A stretch of DNA of 64,000 nt from an uncultured Tateyamaria sp. GTDB taxonomy: Bacteria > Pseudomonadota > Alphaproteobacteria > Rhodobacterales > Rhodobacteraceae. Made by a program: the position numbers and the translations under genes. Position 1 is the first letter of the stretch; each line of letters opens with the position of its first letter. Of the stretch, positions 1-8,185 are shown piece after piece. The stretch is from NCBI RefSeq assembly GCF_947488715.1, contig NZ_CANLAG010000002.1, positions 310,001-374,000 on the forward strand, given 5' to 3'. The notes beneath the pieces are model-generated. The model was given only the letters and a program-made list of their open reading frames with translations. It was not told where the DNA came from and did no database searches.

Positions 1-48
1 AAAAGTTGTCAAAAAACTTTTAAAATGACGTTGACGAGAGACCCTCAG

Positions 49-95
49 ATACGTCAGTTTGTGTGGGCCGGGTCGCCTACCACAAGATTTAGTGG
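49..95 (+). promoter_or_regulatory. Pair of NrdR boxes upstream of nrdJ
   Basis: The 16-mer CCACAAGATTTAGTGG at 80-95 matches the NrdR consensus (ACACWATATATWGTGT) at 13 positions. A weaker copy, ATACGTCAGTTTGTGT, lies at 49-64. Their starts are 31 bp apart, about three helical turns, which is the usual spacing of NrdR box pairs before ribonucleotide reductase genes. A possible -35 element TTGACG at 31-36 would put the first box over the core promoter. ATP/dATP-dependent repression of nrdJ is inferred. Confidence 0.7.
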
Positions 96-285
96 CTAAC
101 ACTATGAGGGGGCGGCCAGGCACGAGGGACAGACAGCATCGTCATTCGAGCGGCTCAACGCAACAAGCGTGCACTGCATCGCGCTTGACCGGAGAGGTAT
201 GTCCATCGTGTCGGCACCTGAGTGCGAAGGCCTGCAACGTCGGGTTCATTCGCGAAAAGAGACATGCTGGAAACGAGGCAGCGCG

Positions 286-3200
286 ATGAAAATTGAAAGA
301 CAGTTCACCAAGGCCGGTCAGGACGCATATGCTGACCTCGATTTCGTGACCACAGTGTCCGAGATACGTAACCCTGATGGCACCATCGTGTTCCACCTGG
401 ATGAGGTCGAAGTGCCTGCAAAGTGGTCTCAGGTGGCCAGCGACGTCATCGCGCAGAAATATTTCCGCAAAGCGGGCGTGCCGTCCAAACTGCGCAAAGT
501 CGAAGAGGCGGGCGTGCCCGAGTTTCTGTGGCGCTCCGAAGCGGACGACGGCGCAGAGATTGCCGGTGAGACGTCTTCCAAGCAAGTGTTTGACCGTCTC
601 GCAGGTGCGTGGGCGTATTGGGGTTGGAAGGGTGGATACTTTACCACTGAAGAGGATGCGCGCGCATACTACGATGAAATGCGTCACATGCTGGCAACAC
701 AACGCGCCGCGCCCAACAGCCCACAGTGGTTCAACACAGGCCTGCACTGGGCCTATGGCATCGACGGTCCTGCGCAAGGCCACCACTATGTCGATTACAA
801 GACCGGTGAGCTGACCAAATCCGCATCGTCCTACGAACACCCCCAGCCGCATGCCTGCTTTATCCAGTCCGTGTCAGACGATCTGGTGAACGATGGTGGC
901 ATCATGGACCTGTGGGTGCGCGAAGCGCGTCTGTTCAAATACGGGTCCGGCACCGGCACGAACTTTTCGTCGCTGCGCGGCGAGGGCGAAAAGCTGTCTG
1001 GTGGTGGCAAATCGTCTGGCCTGATGGGTTTCCTCAAGATCGGTGACCGCGCTGCGGGTGCGATCAAATCGGGCGGCACAACGCGCCGCGCCGCCAAGAT
1101 GGTCATCGTAGACGCGGACCACCCGGACATCGAGGATTTCATCAATTGGAAGGTGCTGGAAGAGCAAAAAGTGGCGTCGATCGTTGCTGGCTCGAAAATG
1201 CACGAAGAAAAGCTGAACGGCATTTTTGAAGCCATCGGAACATGGGACGGCGCAGAGGCAGATGCCTACGATCCCAAAAAAAACAATGCACTGAAGGACG
1301 CGGTGAAGTCGGCCAAAAAGGTCGCGATCCCAGAGACATACATCAAACGCGTGCTGGATTACGCGCGTCAGGGTCACACGGCCATCGAATTCCCGACATA
1401 CGACACGGACTGGGACTCCGAGGCGTACAACTCGGTTTCGGGTCAGAACTCCAACAACTCGATCCGCGTCACAAATGCTTTCCTGACCGCTGTTGAGAAG
1501 GACGCGGATTGGGAACTGATCAGCCGTGTTGACGGGTCGGTCACCAAAACCGTCAAGGCGCGGGATCTTTGGGAACAGGTCGGCCACGCCGCTTGGGCCT
1601 GTGCCGATCCGGGTATTCAGTATCACGACACGGTCAATGACTGGCACACGTGCCCCGAAGACGGTGCGATCCGCGGGTCCAACCCATGCTCCGAGTACAT
1701 GTTCTTGGACGACACGGCCTGTAACCTGGCGTCGATGAACCTGCTGACCTTCCTCAAGGACGGTAAATTCCAGGTCGAGGATTACATGCACGCCTCGCGT
1801 CTTTGGACCGTGACGCTGGAAATCTCGGTGATGATGGCGCAGTTCCCGTCCAAGGAAATCGCTCAACGCTCCTATGACTTCCGCACCTTGGGCCTTGGCT
1901 ACGCGAATATCGGCGGCCTGCTGATGAATATGGGCCACGGGTACGACAGCGACGAGGGCCGTGCGCTCTGTGGTGCGCTGACGGCGATCATGACGGGTGT
2001 GGCCTATGCCACCTCTGCCGAGATGGCGGGCGAATTGGGGCCGTTCCCCGGTTACAAGAAGAACGCTGACCACATGCTGCGTGTGATGCGCAACCACCGC
2101 ACAGCGGCTTATGGGTCAACCGAAGGCTATGAAAAGCTGGCGGTAAAGCCTGTCGCTCTGGATCACGCCAACTGTCCCGATCCACGTTTGATCGATGTCG
2201 CCATGTCGACATGGGATGAGGCGCTGAAGCTGGGCGAGAAGCACGGTTACCGCAATGCGCAGTCCACCGTGATTGCGCCCACCGGGACCATCGGTCTGGT
2301 CATGGACTGCGACACCACTGGGATCGAGCCGGACTTTGCGCTGGTGAAGTTTAAGAAGCTTGCGGGTGGCGGCTACTTCAAGATCATCAACCGTTCGGTG
2401 CCAGCCGCACTTGAGAACCTCGGCTATGGCTCTGCCCAGATCGAGGAGATCGTCAGCTATGCGGTGGGCCATGGTTCCATCGGCAATGCACCGGCGATCA
2501 ACCACACGACACTGGCGGGACATGGGTTTGGTGCCAACGAGCTGGCCAAGGTGGAAGCGGCACTGGAAAGTGCGTTCGACATCCGGTTCGTGTTCAACCA
2601 GTGGACGCTGGGCGAAGAGTTCTGCACGCAAGTGCTGGGCATCCCGGCGGACAAGCTGAACGACCCGACCTTTGACCTGCTGAAGTCGCTGGGTTTCTCC
2701 AAAGCCGATATCGACGCCGCCAACGACCACGTGTGCGGGACGATGACGCTGGAAGGGGCGCCGCACTTGAAGGAAGAGCATTACCACATCTTTGACTGTG
2801 CCAACCCGTGCGGCAAGAAAGGCAAGCGTTTCCTGAGTGTTGACAGCCACATTACCATGATGGCCGCGGCGCAGTCGTTCATCTCTGGTGCGATCTCGAA
2901 GACGATCAACATGCCCAACGACGCGACCATCGAGGACTGCCAGCGCGCATATGAGCTGTCGTGGTCGCTGGGGGTGAAAGCCAACGCGTTGTACCGTGAC
3001 GGCTCCAAACTGTCGCAACCGCTGGCGGCTGCGCTGGTGGAAGACGACGAGGATGCCGCTGAGGTTCTCGAAACCGGTGCACCGATGGAAAAAGCCACCG
3101 TGCTGGCCGAGAAGATCGTGGAGAAGGTGATCGTCAAGGAGATCATCAAATCGCATCGCGAAAAGATGCCTCAGCGCCGCAAGGGCTACACTCAGAAAGC

Positions 3201-3942
3201 CATCGTTGGCGGCCACAAGGTCTACCTGCGGACTGGTGAGTATGAGGACGGCAACCTGGGCGAGATCTTCATCGACATGCACAAGGAAGGTGCTGGCTTC
3301 CGGGCGATGATGAACAACTTTGCCATCGCTGTGTCCGTGGGCCTGCAATACGGTGTGCCGCTGGAGGAATTCGTGGACGCCTTCACCTTCACCAAGTTCG
3401 AACCCGCAGGCATGGTGCAGGGCAATGACAGCATCAAGAACGCGACGTCGATCCTCGACTATGTGTTCCGCGAATTGGCTGTGTCTTACCTCGACCGCAC
3501 CGATCTGGCGCATGTGAAGCCAGAGGGCGCCACGTTCGATACATTGGGTCAGGGCGAGGAAGAAGGCGTGTCCAACGTCTCGGAGTTGTCGGAAACGGCC
3601 GCATCCAAGTCTCTGGAAGTGTTGAAGCAAATCAGCTCGACCGGGTATCTGCGCAAGCGTTTGCCGCAGGATCTGGTGGTTTTGCAGGGCGGGATGGCCG
3701 AGACCGGTCTGGATGCCGAGGTTGCCTTGCAGACCTTGGTGCCTGAAGTGGCTGTGAATGGTGCGGCGCAAGTGTCGACCACAACAGTCGCCGCTGCCAC
3801 CACGACGATGGATGCACGCACCAAGGCCAAGATGCAGGGCTATGAGGGCGAGGCCTGTGGCGAGTGTGGCAACTACACACTGGTGCGCAACGGCACATGC
3901 ATGAAGTGCAACACCTGCGGCGGGACGTCCGGGTGTAGCTGA
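286..3942 (+). CDS. nrdJ: Vitamin B12-dependent ribonucleotide reductase (class II)
   Basis: This 1218-residue protein reduces ribonucleotides to deoxyribonucleotides using adenosylcobalamin to generate the thiyl radical. The reductase core is full length and contains [14 protein letters not shown] and [10 protein letters not shown]-terminal Cys-rich ribbon occupies about residues 1190-1218 (CGECG, CMKC, CGG), as expected for alphaproteobacterial NrdJ. The start is set at MKIERQ, preceded by GAGG; an upstream in-frame ATG at 169 would add a 39-residue tail without family-like sequence. It stands alone behind two NrdR boxes. No cobalamin riboswitch is visible upstream. Confidence 0.97.
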   Translation: MKIERQFTKAGQDAYADLDFVTTVSEIRNPDGTIVFHLDEVEVPAKWSQVASDVIAQKYFRKAGVPSKLRKVEEAGVPEFLWRSEADDGAEIAGETSSKQVFDRLAGAWAYWGWKGGYFTTEEDARAYYDEMRHMLATQRAAPNSPQWFNTGLHWAYGIDGPAQGHHYVDYKTGELTKSASSYEHPQPHACFIQSVSDDLVNDGGIMDLWVREARLFKYGSGTGTNFSSLRGEGEKLSGGGKSSGLMGFLKIGDRAAGAIKSGGTTRRAAKMVIVDADHPDIEDFINWKVLEEQKVASIVAGSKMHEEKLNGIFEAIGTWDGAEADAYDPKKNNALKDAVKSAKKVAIPETYIKRVLDYARQGHTAIEFPTYDTDWDSEAYNSVSGQNSNNSIRVTNAFLTAVEKDADWELISRVDGSVTKTVKARDLWEQVGHAAWACADPGIQYHDTVNDWHTCPEDGAIRGSNPCSEYMFLDDTACNLASMNLLTFLKDGKFQVEDYMHASRLWTVTLEISVMMAQFPSKEIAQRSYDFRTLGLGYANIGGLLMNMGHGYDSDEGRALCGALTAIMTGVAYATSAEMAGELGPFPGYKKNADHMLRVMRNHRTAAYGSTEGYEKLAVKPVALDHANCPDPRLIDVAMSTWDEALKLGEKHGYRNAQSTVIAPTGTIGLVMDCDTTGIEPDFALVKFKKLAGGGYFKIINRSVPAALENLGYGSAQIEEIVSYAVGHGSIGNAPAINHTTLAGHGFGANELAKVEAALESAFDIRFVFNQWTLGEEFCTQVLGIPADKLNDPTFDLLKSLGFSKADIDAANDHVCGTMTLEGAPHLKEEHYHIFDCANPCGKKGKRFLSVDSHITMMAAAQSFISGAISKTINMPNDATIEDCQRAYELSWSLGVKANALYRDGSKLSQPLAAALVEDDEDAAEVLETGAPMEKATVLAEKIVEKVIVKEIIKSHREKMPQRRKGYTQKAIVGGHKVYLRTGEYEDGNLGEIFIDMHKEGAGFRAMMNNFAIAVSVGLQYGVPLEEFVDAFTFTKFEPAGMVQGNDSIKNATSILDYVFRELAVSYLDRTDLAHVKPEGATFDTLGQGEEEGVSNVSELSETAASKSLEVLKQISSTGYLRKRLPQDLVVLQGGMAETGLDAEVALQTLVPEVAVNGAAQVSTTTVAAATTTMDARTKAKMQGYEGEACGECGNYTLVRNGTCMKCNTCGGTSGCS

Positions 3943-4052
3943 TCAGTTTACGCGTCCCGGTCAGGGGCGCGAGGGGGTCGGGCCGGTTTGGCTGGTCTGG
4001 CCCCCGACGAGACAGGGTGGGGCGCGACTTTAGTCCTTCCCATCCTACTACG

Positions 4053-4100
4053 GAGGCAGAGCGATCTGCCTCTGGCACACGGGGCGGGTGCGCTCGCCCC
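4053..4100 (+). other. Two adjacent perfect hairpins downstream of nrdJ
   Basis: GAGGCAGA (4053-4060) and TCTGCCTC (4065-4072) form an 8-bp stem closed by a GCGA tetraloop. Immediately after it, GGGGCGGG (4081-4088) pairs with CTCGCCCC (4093-4100) around a TGCG loop, with one G-T pair. Neither is followed by a T-run, so they are not classical terminators. They could stabilise the nrdJ mRNA 3' end or belong to the structured RNAs that follow. The rest of 3943-4052 shows no gene. Confidence 0.5.
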
Positions 4101-4106
4101 TGACGA

Positions 4107-4199
4107 CGTTCAGGCCGCAGGCAGAAAAGTACCGGGCGGTTAACATATTGAGCCTGAACGGCGAAACTAACGGGGAGCGTTCGCGCTCCCCATTTTTTT
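4107..4199 (+). ncRNA. Candidate small RNA, unit 1
   Basis: CGTTCAGGC (4107-4115) is perfectly complementary to GCCTGAACG (4152-4160), closing a 36-nt loop. A single-stranded linker GCGAAACTAAC follows, then a strong terminator (4172-4199). A second unit with the same order of elements and a near-identical linker follows at 4245-4330. Repetition of the architecture argues for a structured RNA rather than a simple nrdJ trailer. I do not recognise the family, and no promoter was identified. Confidence 0.45.
4172..4199 (+). terminator. Intrinsic terminator with TTCG loop
   Basis: GGGGAGCG (4172-4179), loop TTCG and CGCTCCCC (4184-4191) form a perfect 8-bp stem followed by A and seven T residues. 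It would end nrdJ transcripts and/or the candidate small RNA at 4107. Confidence 0.9.
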
Positions 4200-4244
4200 G
4201 TTCAGGGCATCTGCACGCTGACTACACGCTGAGCTATGCCATGC

Positions 4245-4330
4245 GTTCTGTCAGGGGGCATGCGTTTGCTAGGCAAACGCCCGCAGAACAGCGAAACTCA
4301 ACGGAGAGCTTCGGTCCACCGTTTTTCCTT
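4245..4330 (+). ncRNA. Candidate small RNA, unit 2
   Basis: GTTCTG (4245-4250) pairs with CAGAAC (4284-4289), enclosing a perfect hairpin GCGTTTGC-TAG-GCAAACGC (4262-4280). The linker GCGAAACTCAAC and a TTCG-looped, mismatched stem ending in GTTTTTCCTTTT follow. The linker and terminator clearly resemble those of unit 1, so the two look like diverged tandem copies. A reading frame crosses this stretch (4088-4423), but its peptide has no recognisable features. Confidence 0.4.
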
Positions 4331-4400
4331 TTGGGAGTTTTGATCGGTGGGTGCTCTCTTTGCTTTGCAAATTCGCCCACCCGCCGACCCCGGCGTTGCA

Positions 4401-4880
4401 TCAACCGTCCTCGTGTAGCGTGAGGCGCAGGCGGGCGCGGGCGCGGGCCAGGCGCGACATGACGGTGCCCAGGGGCAGGCCGGTTGCCTTGGCCAAGGCG
4501 CGGGGGGACGTTTCGCCAGCCACGACAAGATCCATCAAATGCCGTTGTGGCGGTGGAAGTGTCGTGATGGCGGCGAGTGTATCAGCGCAATCGAGGCGGA
4601 TCAGTGCGTCCGGCTCCGTCAGGGCGTGTGTTTCTTCTAATTCGTCGGTTCCGGCATGTTGCCAACTGCGGCGCGCCCGGTTGGTCAGCGTGCGCATGGC
4701 GTAGGCGGGCAGGTCATCAATGGAGGCACCATCCCGCAGGCGTTGGCACAGTTTGAGCAACGTGTCCTGCACGATGTCTTCGGCTTCGGTGCGACTGCGC
4801 GCGAGGCGACGGGCCCGGCGGGTGAGCATCGGGATCAGCGGCACAAGGCGGCGCGGGGTCATTGGGCTGTGGTGTCTCAT
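4401..4880 (-). CDS. ECF-type RNA polymerase sigma factor
   Basis: This 159-residue protein has a sigma-70 region 2 (about residues 10-75, with TEAEDIVQDTLLKL) and a region 4 helix-turn-helix (about 105-155, with PLGTVMSRLARARARL). That layout and size are normal for an extracytoplasmic-function sigma factor. Neither the ATG at 4880 nor the internal ATG at 4862 has a good ribosome site, so the start is uncertain. No anti-sigma gene lies next to it. The divergent neighbour encodes an exported EF-hand protein, a pairing that suggests (inference) a shared stress or calcium response. Confidence 0.85.
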   Translation of the reverse strand: MRHHSPMTPRRLVPLIPMLTRRARRLARSRTEAEDIVQDTLLKLCQRLRDGASIDDLPAYAMRTLTNRARRSWQHAGTDELEETHALTEPDALIRLDCADTLAAITTLPPPQRHLMDLVVAGETSPRALAKATGLPLGTVMSRLARARARLRLTLHEDG

Positions 4881-5061
4881 GCAGCCGATGCTGCGCCTTT
4901 GCGATTGGATTGAACAGCCGGGGGGTTTCTGCCGATGTCAGGAATGCCCCCTTTTTGGGCAACGGATCGCTGATGGGGTGGCCGCCAATCGGCGTGGGGT
5001 TGCGTGTTTTGCCGACGCGCCGTGCCGCGCGGATGTTGGGGCGTGTTTCAGGCTCATACAC

Positions 5062-5090
5062 TGTGAGGGCGCCACTCACGGACCCTCACA
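5062..5090 (+). promoter_or_regulatory. Inverted repeat before the EF-hand gene
   Basis: TGTGAGGG (5062-5069) and CCCTCACA (5083-5090) are perfect complements separated by 13 bp, ending 24 bp before the EF-hand start codon. It could be an operator in the divergent sigma/EF-hand promoter region or a leader hairpin. Confidence 0.45.
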
Positions 5091-5114
5091 ACGTAAATGG
5101 AATGGGAGTTCCCT

Positions 5115-5363
5115 ATGACCAAATTTGCTTCGCTGACGTTTCTGGCCGCTATGGCCATCCCCGCCCTTGCAATGGGGCAAAGCGCGTCAGAGCTGGACAC
5201 CAACGGCGATGGCGTTTTGACCATTGACGAAGTGCAAGCCAGCTTTCCCGAAGTCACATCGGACGGGTTCACAGCGATGGACCTGAACGCGGACGGTGCG
5301 CTGGATGCGGATGAGATTGCCGCAGCGCAAGAAGCGGGTCTGATGCCAGCCACAGACGGCTAA
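5115..5363 (+). CDS. Exported EF-hand calcium-binding protein
   Basis: This 82-residue protein has a signal peptide (hydrophobic MTKFASLTFLAAMAIPALAMG, probable cleavage near residue 20) and two EF-hand loops, DTNGDGVLTIDE and DLNADGALDADE. Both loops carry the Asp/Asn/Asp/Glu ligands of a canonical 12-residue site, so periplasmic calcium binding is likely. The start follows GGGAG at a good distance; an in-frame ATG at 5097 is disfavoured because it would mask the signal peptide. It is divergent from an ECF sigma factor gene, and its physiological role is not evident. Confidence 0.85.
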   Translation: MTKFASLTFLAAMAIPALAMGQSASELDTNGDGVLTIDEVQASFPEVTSDGFTAMDLNADGALDADEIAAAQEAGLMPATDG

Positions 5364-5435
5364 GGCCAAAGGGTCACCTGCAATTCCGCGCGGCGTGCGG
5401 ATTTAGATGCTACGTCTCCGCGGAAGGGTGGGGGT

Positions 5436-5471
5436 GTGAGGTCCGGTCTCCCCCCAGGGGCCGGGCCTCAC
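5436..5471 (+). other. Strong hairpin downstream of the EF-hand gene
   Basis: GTGAGGTCCGG (5436-5446) pairs with CCGGGCCTCAC (5461-5471) over 11 positions with one G-T pair. The loop holds a C-run and a G-run that can also pair. No T-run follows, so it is at best a non-canonical terminator for the gene ending at 5363. Confidence 0.4.
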
Positions 5472-5532
5472 TGTGTTTGCGGCGGGGTGTTCGGCTTGCC
5501 TGCTGTCTGAGTTGAGCGGAACAGTTGGCACG

Positions 5533-5566
5533 AAAAAAGCACGGTACGCCGAAGCGCACCGTGCTT
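5533..5566 (-). terminator. Terminator of the outer-membrane barrel gene
   Basis: On the minus strand, AAGCACGGT-G-CGC pairs with GCG-T-ACCGTGCTT around a TTCG loop, followed by a run of six T residues. It lies 57 bp after the stop of the gene ending at 5623. Confidence 0.9.
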
Positions 5567-5622
5567 ACATCTGACGCATCAGCGCCCGGCCTCTGGGGGA
5601 GGATCGGCCGGGGCGCGTGCGC

Positions 5623-6225
5623 TCAGAACCGGATGGATCCCCGCAGGGTCAGGGTTGTGGCGTCGGCATCCACACCGCTGCCGCCGATGTCGTCGAAGCT
5701 GTGCTCCAGCAATTCGGCACCCACGACGTAGCGGTCCGTGATTTGGTAGGCGACGCCGATCCCGTAGAACTCTCCGCTTTCTGAACCGATCGAGGTGTCG
5801 ACATCTGCGACGCCTGCGGTGACGTATCCCAGCGCCGGGCCAAAGTCATAGCCAGCTTTCAGTTTCAGACGCGCCACGCTGTCGACGCTTGCGGCACCGT
5901 TCAGGTCGATGTCGGCAAAGTCGTAGTCCAGTTCGCCGCCCAGAACGAAGGTGCCGAAATCGTAGTTGTAGCCCAGGTGAACACCGCCGAGGACGTCATC
6001 ACCATCCGCAGCACCCGAACCATTCACGTCGCCGTAGCCCAATTGCACACCGCCATAAGCGCCAGTCCAATCGCCGCCCAATGCAGGCAGGGGTGCGGGT
6101 GGTGGTGGTGCAGTTGGCGCAGGCGCGTCGGCAACGGGTGTGTCAAAGCCGCCCGCAAGGACTGGCGTTGTGGACAATGCCACCAAGGCCGCCAGCGATG
6201 TTGCAGGGATTGTACGCATTTTCAT
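5623..6225 (-). CDS. Outer-membrane beta-barrel protein
   Basis: This 200-residue protein has a cleavable signal peptide (about residues 1-24, ending TPVLA), a Pro/Ala-rich spacer (30-48), and a barrel domain with alternating aromatic and polar strands. It ends in phenylalanine (LRGSIRF), the usual outer-membrane assembly signal. The pattern fits the small 8-stranded OmpA-like/opacity family; no OmpA peptidoglycan-binding domain follows. An AAGGAG site lies seven bases before the ATG at 6225. It is monocistronic, with its own strong terminator. Ligand or function cannot be read from the sequence. Confidence 0.85.
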   Translation of the reverse strand: MKMRTIPATSLAALVALSTTPVLAGGFDTPVADAPAPTAPPPPAPLPALGGDWTGAYGGVQLGYGDVNGSGAADGDDVLGGVHLGYNYDFGTFVLGGELDYDFADIDLNGAASVDSVARLKLKAGYDFGPALGYVTAGVADVDTSIGSESGEFYGIGVAYQITDRYVVGAELLEHSFDDIGGSGVDADATTLTLRGSIRF

Positions 6226-6247
6226 TTATCTGCTCCTTTGGTCGTCG

Positions 6248-6278
6248 TGTCACAGGCCCTTTGAGGCCTGCTGTGACA
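6248..6278. promoter_or_regulatory. Inverted repeat upstream of the barrel gene
   Basis: TGTCACAG (6248-6255) and CTGTGACA (6271-6278) are perfect complements, with GCC and GGC also able to pair inside. It lies 23-53 bp upstream of the barrel start codon, so it may be an operator or a 5' leader hairpin that affects translation. Confidence 0.45.
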
Positions 6279-6542
6279 ACAACTGGGGAGTTCGCGGCGT
6301 GGTTCCAGAGGCAGTGTGGGTCGGGTGCTAAACTGGGCAATGGACCGCACAAATGCGCGCAGGCACTGCGCGGCGCACCGCCGTTGGGGCGTCGCAAATG
6401 GGACAGACAGGCGACGTTTTGCGCATCAAGCTTACAAACAACGCCGCACTGCAACGGGACGTGAGGGAGGTCTGTCGTGCAAGGATGTCGATGCAAGATC
6501 GCACTTGTGTGCCGTACCATCGGTGCAGAGCGTGGTCGTGCG

Positions 6543-6592
6543 GCGCGGGGACGACCCGCGCGGGATTGAGTTTGTCACCCACTGTCTAGACA
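6543..6592 (+). promoter_or_regulatory. Hairpin and palindrome before the MttB-family gene
   Basis: GCGCGGG (6543-6549) pairs with CCCGCGC (6555-6561). A perfect 10-bp palindrome TGTCTAGACA follows at 6583-6592, ending 19 bp before the start codon at 6612. The palindrome is a plausible operator. The rest of the 386-bp gap 6226-6611 contains no convincing gene. Confidence 0.4.
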
Positions 6593-6611
6593 CCAACTTC
6601 GGATTCCAAAC

Positions 6612-8150
6612 ATGAACGATCAATCCACTTCGCGCGCTGGCGGCCGCGCGGCACGCCGTGCAGCGCGTGCAGCACCGCTGGCTGACCATCTTCGACCCAT
6701 CCGCCCCGGCCTTGAGGGCGGGCTGTATAACCCACTGTCCGCCGCCGAGATGGAGCGCATCCACCATGCAGCCCTTGATGCGCTGGAACGCGTGGGGCTG
6801 GCGGATGCGCCCGAAAGCGGCGTTGCCTATCTCACCAAAGCGGGCGCCATTCAGGGCGATGACGGTCGCATACGCTTTCCGCGCGCGCTGGTTGAGGACA
6901 TGTTGGCCAAGGCCAATCGTACCATCACGCTGCATGCCCGCGACCCGCGCCATGACATGCGTCTGAGTGGTGGACGGGTGCATTACGGCACTGCAGGTGC
7001 GGCTGTGCATGTGGTTGAGCCGGACGGTGAGTCCTACCGAGATTCCACGGTGCAGGATTTGCACGACGCGGCGCGGATCGCGGATCAGTTGGACAACATC
7101 CACTTTTTCCAGCGACCTATGATCTGTCGCGACATCCCGGACACCTGCGAGATGGAGTACAATTCGATCTTTGCCTGCGTCACGGGCACGACCAAGCATA
7201 TTGGCACCAGCTTTTCCGAGCCGCAGTTTGTCGCGCCAGCCATTGAAATGCTGCACGAGATTGCGGGTGGTGAGGGGGCGTGGCGGGAACGGCCATTTGT
7301 GTCCAATTCCAACTGTTTTGTCGTGCCACCAATGAAGTTTGCGCCCGAAAGCTGTCAGGTGATGGAGGAGTGCATCAAGCACGGTATGCCGGTTCTGCTG
7401 CTCTCTGCGGGGATGGCGGGGGCGACCGCGCCGTCGACGATTGCGGGTGCCATTGTGCAAGCGACCGCTGAGTGTCTGGCGGGACTTGTTTACGTGAATG
7501 CGATCAGCCCTGGTGCGCCAGCAATTTTTGGCACATGGCCCTTTGGTTTGGACCTGCGCACAGGCGCGATGTCGATCGGTTCGGGTGAGCAGGCGCTGTT
7601 GACCGCGGGTTGCGGCCAGATGCACCGGTTCTACGATTTGCCGGGTGGGGCCGCGGGCGGTGCATCCGACAGCAAGTTGCCAAATATGCAGGCCGGATGG
7701 GAACAGATGTGTTCCAACCTGACAGCGGGCTTGTCTGGGGTGAACCTTGTCTATGAGGCGGCGGGTATGCATGCGTCGCTGCTTGGGTTTTGCCCCGAAA
7801 GCTTGATCCTTGGCGATGACATCATCGGTCAGGCGATGCGGTGTGTACGCGGGATCGAAGTCACGGACGAGACATTGGCCGTCGATCAGATCGCGGACGT
7901 TTGTCTGTCCGGGACCGGCCACTACCTTGGGACAGAACAGACGCTCAGCCGGATGCAGAGCGACTATGTCTATCCGACATTCGGCGACCGGACGTCGCCC
8001 AAGGAGTGGGTTGAACTGGGCAAGCCGGCACTGCTGGACCGGGCCAAGGCCCGCAAGGCTGAGATACTGTCGCAACCGTCGCGAGCCGCGCTGGACCCAA
8101 CAGTCGAGGCGACGATACGTGCGCGGCTGAACATTCACCTGCCTGGCTGA
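6612..8150 (+). CDS. Trimethylamine methyltransferase (MttB) family protein
   Basis: This 512-residue protein matches the MttB/COG5598 family over its whole length. Members transfer a methyl group from a quaternary or tertiary amine to a corrinoid protein. There is no in-frame amber codon, so it is a non-pyrrolysine homologue; characterised relatives act on glycine betaine and similar compounds. No corrinoid protein or reactivase gene is adjacent, so its partner must be elsewhere. The start at 6612 lacks a clear Shine-Dalgarno. A perfect hairpin separates its stop from the convergent aminotransferase gene. The substrate is unknown. Confidence 0.85.
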   Translation: MNDQSTSRAGGRAARRAARAAPLADHLRPIRPGLEGGLYNPLSAAEMERIHHAALDALERVGLADAPESGVAYLTKAGAIQGDDGRIRFPRALVEDMLAKANRTITLHARDPRHDMRLSGGRVHYGTAGAAVHVVEPDGESYRDSTVQDLHDAARIADQLDNIHFFQRPMICRDIPDTCEMEYNSIFACVTGTTKHIGTSFSEPQFVAPAIEMLHEIAGGEGAWRERPFVSNSNCFVVPPMKFAPESCQVMEECIKHGMPVLLLSAGMAGATAPSTIAGAIVQATAECLAGLVYVNAISPGAPAIFGTWPFGLDLRTGAMSIGSGEQALLTAGCGQMHRFYDLPGGAAGGASDSKLPNMQAGWEQMCSNLTAGLSGVNLVYEAAGMHASLLGFCPESLILGDDIIGQAMRCVRGIEVTDETLAVDQIADVCLSGTGHYLGTEQTLSRMQSDYVYPTFGDRTSPKEWVELGKPALLDRAKARKAEILSQPSRAALDPTVEATIRARLNIHLPG

Positions 8151-8162
8151 ACGCAATGGCTG

Positions 8163-8185
8163 TACGGGCGCTGCGCGCGCCCGTA
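8163..8185. terminator. Hairpin between convergent genes
   Basis: TACGGGCGC (8163-8171) and GCGCCCGTA (8177-8185) form a perfect 9-bp stem with a 5-nt loop, exactly filling the space between the convergent stop codons. It has no T-run on either side, but its position suggests a bidirectional terminator or mRNA end stabiliser. Confidence 0.55.

Noticed and set aside
1-285. Cobalamin riboswitch before nrdJ
   Set aside because: No B12-box-like conserved core was found; the NrdR boxes explain regulation better.
2116-3771. A 551-codon frame antisense to nrdJ
   Set aside because: It is the codon-bias shadow of a highly conserved gene; its peptide is His/Arg-rich with no family features.
4088-4423. 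A 111-codon frame downstream of nrdJ
   Set aside because: It runs through several perfect hairpins and a terminator; the peptide has no recognisable features.
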